Positions 61,523 through 64,000 of a stretch of DNA of 64,000 nucleotides are shown here, piece after piece (position 1 is the first letter of the stretch; each line of letters begins with the position of its first letter). The notes below the pieces were generated by a model. The model searched no databases. It saw only the letters and a program-made list of their open reading frames with translations, and was not told where the DNA came from. Source of the DNA: CAIWHR01 sp039931775 (GTDB taxonomy: Bacteria > Pseudomonadota > Gammaproteobacteria > Burkholderiales > Casimicrobiaceae); contig JBDTRG010000189.1 of the NCBI GenBank assembly GCA_039931775.1, positions 62,001-126,000 of the forward strand, read 5' to 3'. Position numbers and translations under genes: made by a program.

Positions 61523-62770
61523 ATGGCGGACGCCCCCGCGCCGGCCGGTCGCTGCGGCATCGACACAGTCGAGATCGCGCGCATCGAGCGCCTGCTGGCG
61601 CAAACACCCGCGGAAGACCTGGCGAAGCTTTTCTCCGCCCAGGAACTCGCGGACAGCGGCCTCGGGCCCGGACGCGCGGCGAGCCTCGCCGCACGTTTCG
61701 CGGCGAAGGAAGCCTGCGTGAAGCTCTTCCCGCGCGAGGCGACGTCGGGCGAGATCGACACCGCGGATTTCTCGGTCGCCTCCGACAACTACGGCGCACC
61801 GCGCGTCGTGTGCGCACCGCGCGCCGCCGACGTCCTCGGCCGGCACCGGATCGCGACGATCTCAATGTCATTGACGCATGATCGTGTCAGCGCGTCGGCC
61901 GTGGCGCTTGCCGAACCGGCGCGCATCGACGTGCCGCTCGCAGGCCGCTTGCTGTATCACTTGCTTCCATTGCGCCGAGCGATCGTTCTCGCGAATCTGA
62001 AGCGCGTGTACGGCGACTCGCTGCCGGCGGAGGACATCGTCGCGCTGGCGCAGGCGCACTACGGCCATCTATGGCGCCTTGCCGGCGAGTTCCTGCGCTT
62101 TCGCTGGCTGTCGGCGGAAAAGAAGGCCGCGCAGGTGCGCGTCGAGGGCGCCGACACGCTGGTCGCCGCTCTGGCGCTCGGCAAAGGCGCGCTCGTGGTG
62201 ACCGGCCACTTCGGCAACTGGGAAGTGGCAACCGTTGCCGGCCTCGCCAACTTTCCCGAGGTCCGCGGGCGGTTCCACTTCGTCCGCCGCCCGATCAAGC
62301 CGGCCTGGCTCGATGCGCTGGTGACGCGCCGCTTCAACCGGGAAGGGTTCGGCGTCATCGGCAAGCGCGGGTCGCTCGACACCATCCTCGAACGGCTCAA
62401 GGCCGGCGACATCGTCGTCTTCCCGTTCGATCAGCATGCGGGGCCGCCCGACGGCATCGAAGTGGATTTCTTCGGTCACCCCGCGTGGACCTTCAAGAGC
62501 CTCGCGATCATCGCGCTGGCCACCGGCGCGCCGGTGCTGCCGGGGACGAGCTGGCGCGAACCCGACGGGCGCCACGTGCTGCGCTTTGGCGAGCCGCTCG
62601 CGGGAATCGATTCGGACGACACCAACGATGCGATCCGACGCAGCACCCGGAGCTACAACGCCGCGCTCGAGCGCCTGATCCTCGCGCGCCCCGAGCAGTG
62701 GTACTGGGTGCATCGACGCTGGAAGATGGCCTCGCGCAAGTCGCGGAAGGCCCGGCCAAAGGGTGCCTGA
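61523..62770 (+). CDS. AcpS-type phosphopantetheinyl transferase fused to LpxL-type acyltransferase
   Basis: One uninterrupted 415-residue frame. Residues ~10-130 are an AcpS-type PPTase: GIDTVEIARIERLL with metal ligand Asp14, RFAAKEACVKLFP with Glu63 and its Lys, and ISMSLTHD. Residues ~138-415 are an LpxL/HtrB-type lysophospholipid acyltransferase, with the HX4E catalytic motif HFGNWE (His229, Glu234) and VFPFDQHAG. The N-terminal membrane helix of LpxL is absent, the PPTase domain taking its place. The protein could both activate the local ACP and move the finished chain to a glycolipid. It lies 22 bases after the KS-beta-like gene and ends 33 bases before the convergent msbA-like gene. 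Confidence 0.88.
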   Translation: MADAPAPAGRCGIDTVEIARIERLLAQTPAEDLAKLFSAQELADSGLGPGRAASLAARFAAKEACVKLFPREATSGEIDTADFSVASDNYGAPRVVCAPRAADVLGRHRIATISMSLTHDRVSASAVALAEPARIDVPLAGRLLYHLLPLRRAIVLANLKRVYGDSLPAEDIVALAQAHYGHLWRLAGEFLRFRWLSAEKKAAQVRVEGADTLVAALALGKGALVVTGHFGNWEVATVAGLANFPEVRGRFHFVRRPIKPAWLDALVTRRFNREGFGVIGKRGSLDTILERLKAGDIVVFPFDQHAGPPDGIEVDFFGHPAWTFKSLAIIALATGAPVLPGTSWREPDGRHVLRFGEPLAGIDSDDTNDAIRRSTRSYNAALERLILARPEQWYWVHRRWKMASRKSRKARPKGA

Positions 62771-62803
62771 TTGGCGGCGCGGGCGCGCGCCGATCCGCCG
62801 GAT

Positions 62804-64000
62804 TCAATCGTCCTGGAATTGCCGCGAGTGCAGCCGTGCATAGAGGCCGCCTCGCGCCAGGAGCTCCGCGTGGGTGCCCTGATCCACGATGCGCCCCTCG
62901 TCGAGCACGACGATGCGGTCGCAATGCTCGACCGTCGTCAGCCGGTGGGCGATCACGATCGTGGTGCGCCCGCGCATCAGCTTTTCGAGCGCGGCCTGAA
63001 TCAGCCGCTCGGATTCGTTGTCGAGCGCCGAGGTCGCCTCGTCGAGGATCAGGATAGGCGCGTCCTTCAGGATCGCGCGCGCGATGGCGATGCGCTGCCT
63101 CTGACCGCCGGAAAGGCGGATACCGCGGTCGCCGACGACGGTGTCGAAACCTTTGGGCTGGAGCCGGATGAATTCGGTCGCGTTGGCCGCTTCCGCCGCG
63201 CGTTCGACAGCCTCCATCGGTGCGCCGGACATCGTCCCGTACGCGATGTTCGCGGTGATCGTGTCGTTGAACAGCACGATGTCCTGGCTCACCAGCGCGA
63301 TCTGGCGTCTCAAGTCCGCGAGGCGGATCGTGGCGAGATCCTGATCGTCGAGAAGCACGCGTCCCGCCGTCGGCAGATAGAACCGCGGGATCAGGTTGAC
63401 GAGCGTGGTCTTGCCGCCGCCCGAGGGTCCGACCAGCGCCACGGATTCGCCCGGCGCGATGTCGAGGTTCAGATCCGAAAGCGCGTCGCGCCCGTCCTCC
63501 GTGTACCGTTTCGACACTCGCTCGAAGCGGAGCGCACCTTTCGTGCGCGCGATCTCGACGGTTCCGGTGTCGGGCTCGGGCGCCTCCTCGATGAGCCCGA
63601 ACACGCTCTCGGCTGCCACCAGCCCGCGCTGGATCACGGCGCTCACGTTGGACAGCGTCTTCGCCTGGTTGAGCAAGTGCAGCAGCGCGAACATGTAGGT
63701 GATGAAATCACCGGCGCCGTAGGTGCCGCTGACACGCTGGCCGATCGCGACCCACAGGATCACGGCGACGGCGATCGAGACGATGATCTGGTTGATCGGC
63801 GTGCCGAGCGCGGCCGCGGCGGACTGCTTCGCCATCGCGAGCCGCAGGCGGTTCGCCGCCTCGCGCAGGCGGCCGCTCTCGTACCGCTCGCCGCCGAACA
63901 CCTTCACCACGCGATGGGCGCCGATCGCCTCCTCGAGCGCGTGCGTCAGCGCGCCGGTGCGGTCCTGAACGAGCGTGCTCACGCGCCGCATGCGCCGCCG
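62804..64000 (-). CDS. msbA: Lipid A export ABC transporter MsbA-like, N-terminus cut by window edge
   Basis: A C-terminal ~398 residues are visible; the frame continues past the right edge. The visible part of the membrane domain (LEEAIGAHRVVKVFGGERYE near the start, LGTPINQIIVSIAVAVILWV) is followed by the ATPase: Walker A GPSGGGKTT, ALVSQDIVLFNDTITANIAY, signature LSGGQRQRIAIARAI, Walker B ILILDEATSALD and the switch AHRLTTV. This is the MsbA family of half-size lipid flippases that move lipid A-core across the inner membrane. It is convergent with the fatty-acid locus, which ends in an LpxL-like gene. Confidence 0.9.
   Translation of the reverse strand, partial: RRRMRRVSTLVQDRTGALTHALEEAIGAHRVVKVFGGERYESGRLREAANRLRLAMAKQSAAAALGTPINQIIVSIAVAVILWVAIGQRVSGTYGAGDFITYMFALLHLLNQAKTLSNVSAVIQRGLVAAESVFGLIEEAPEPDTGTVEIARTKGALRFERVSKRYTEDGRDALSDLNLDIAPGESVALVGPSGGGKTTLVNLIPRFYLPTAGRVLLDDQDLATIRLADLRRQIALVSQDIVLFNDTITANIAYGTMSGAPMEAVERAAEAANATEFIRLQPKGFDTVVGDRGIRLSGGQRQRIAIARAILKDAPILILDEATSALDNESERLIQAALEKLMRGRTTIVIAHRLTTVEHCDRIVVLDEGRIVDQGTHAELLARGGLYARLHSRQFQDD

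Noticed and set aside
56060..62770. Reading the fatty-acid segment as an aryl-polyene cluster
   Set aside because: KS pair, dehydratase, PPTase and acyltransferase fit, but there is no ammonia lyase, thioesterase, LolA-like or MMPL gene, and an enoyl-reductase-like gene is present, which would saturate a polyene.
62771..62803. GC-rich inverted sequence between the PPTase-LpxL and msbA-like genes as a terminator
   Set aside because: The stem is imperfect and no T run follows on either strand.

Overview
The window is high-GC, gene-dense bacterial chromosome that most resembles a betaproteobacterium of Burkholderiales type. Evidence for this: a Bug/TctC-type solute receptor, pdxA-rsmA, yggS-proC-yggT beside pilT-pilU, a ubiE-(Tim44)-ubiJ-ubiB group, lipid A/LPS genes (MsbA, LpxL-like, WaaQ/WaaG-like, O-antigen ligase), and short palindromic intergenic repeats of the kind common in beta- and gammaproteobacteria. 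No rRNA, tRNA, CRISPR, phage or transposase gene was recognised. Both ends cut genes: an FkbH-like gene at the left and an msbA-like gene at the right. No gene-free stretch exceeds 300 bases.

Layout. 1-2.8 kb: FkbH-like HAD protein and a GT2 glycosyltransferase, minus strand. 2.8-4.5 kb: an AtuA(DUF1446)/DUF4387 pair, diverging from a Bug receptor. 5.6-13.7 kb: a minus-strand peptide-use operon (zinc deacylase, complete Dpp/Opp-type ABC transporter, M81 MlrC-type metallopeptidase). 13.9-23.6 kb: DUF3455 protein, NikR, a VWA protein and a MoxR ATPase separated by a tungstate (tup) transport cassette with two ModE-like regulators, DUF456, and AzlCD. 23.8-30.9 kb: an atypical GH31 glycosidase, PdxA, RsmA, a VapBC toxin-antitoxin pair, and YggT/ProC/YggS. 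31-38 kb: PilT and PilU behind a consensus sigma-54 promoter, then the ubiquinone genes UbiE, UbiJ and UbiB with a Tim44-like protein and TrhA. 38-42 kb: a PotABCD-type polyamine transporter.

42-62.8 kb is the most interesting part: about 21 kb of co-directional, often overlapping genes. The first half is envelope glycan assembly (VanZ-like protein, two GT9 and two GT4 glycosyltransferases, two asparagine-synthase-like amidotransferases, an O-antigen-ligase-like protein). An isoprenylcysteine-methyltransferase-like membrane protein, an exported hydrolase and a condensation-domain-like acyltransferase follow. The second half is a nearly self-contained type II fatty-acid line: FabL-like reductase, FabG-like reductase, an ACP with a long tail, a double-hotdog dehydratase, a complete ketosynthase, a ketosynthase with Ser at the catalytic Cys position, and one polypeptide joining an AcpS-type phosphopantetheinyl transferase to an LpxL-type acyltransferase. 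A convergent msbA-like gene ends the window.

The working model is that this line builds a special acyl chain on its own carrier protein, which its own PPTase activates, and that the LpxL-like domain transfers the chain to an envelope glycolipid, possibly the one made by the neighbouring glycan genes. Gene content resembles rhizobial acpXL-lpxXL loci (very-long-chain acylation of lipid A) and, less closely, aryl-polyene loci, but the fusion and the added reductases set it apart. The product is inferred, not shown.
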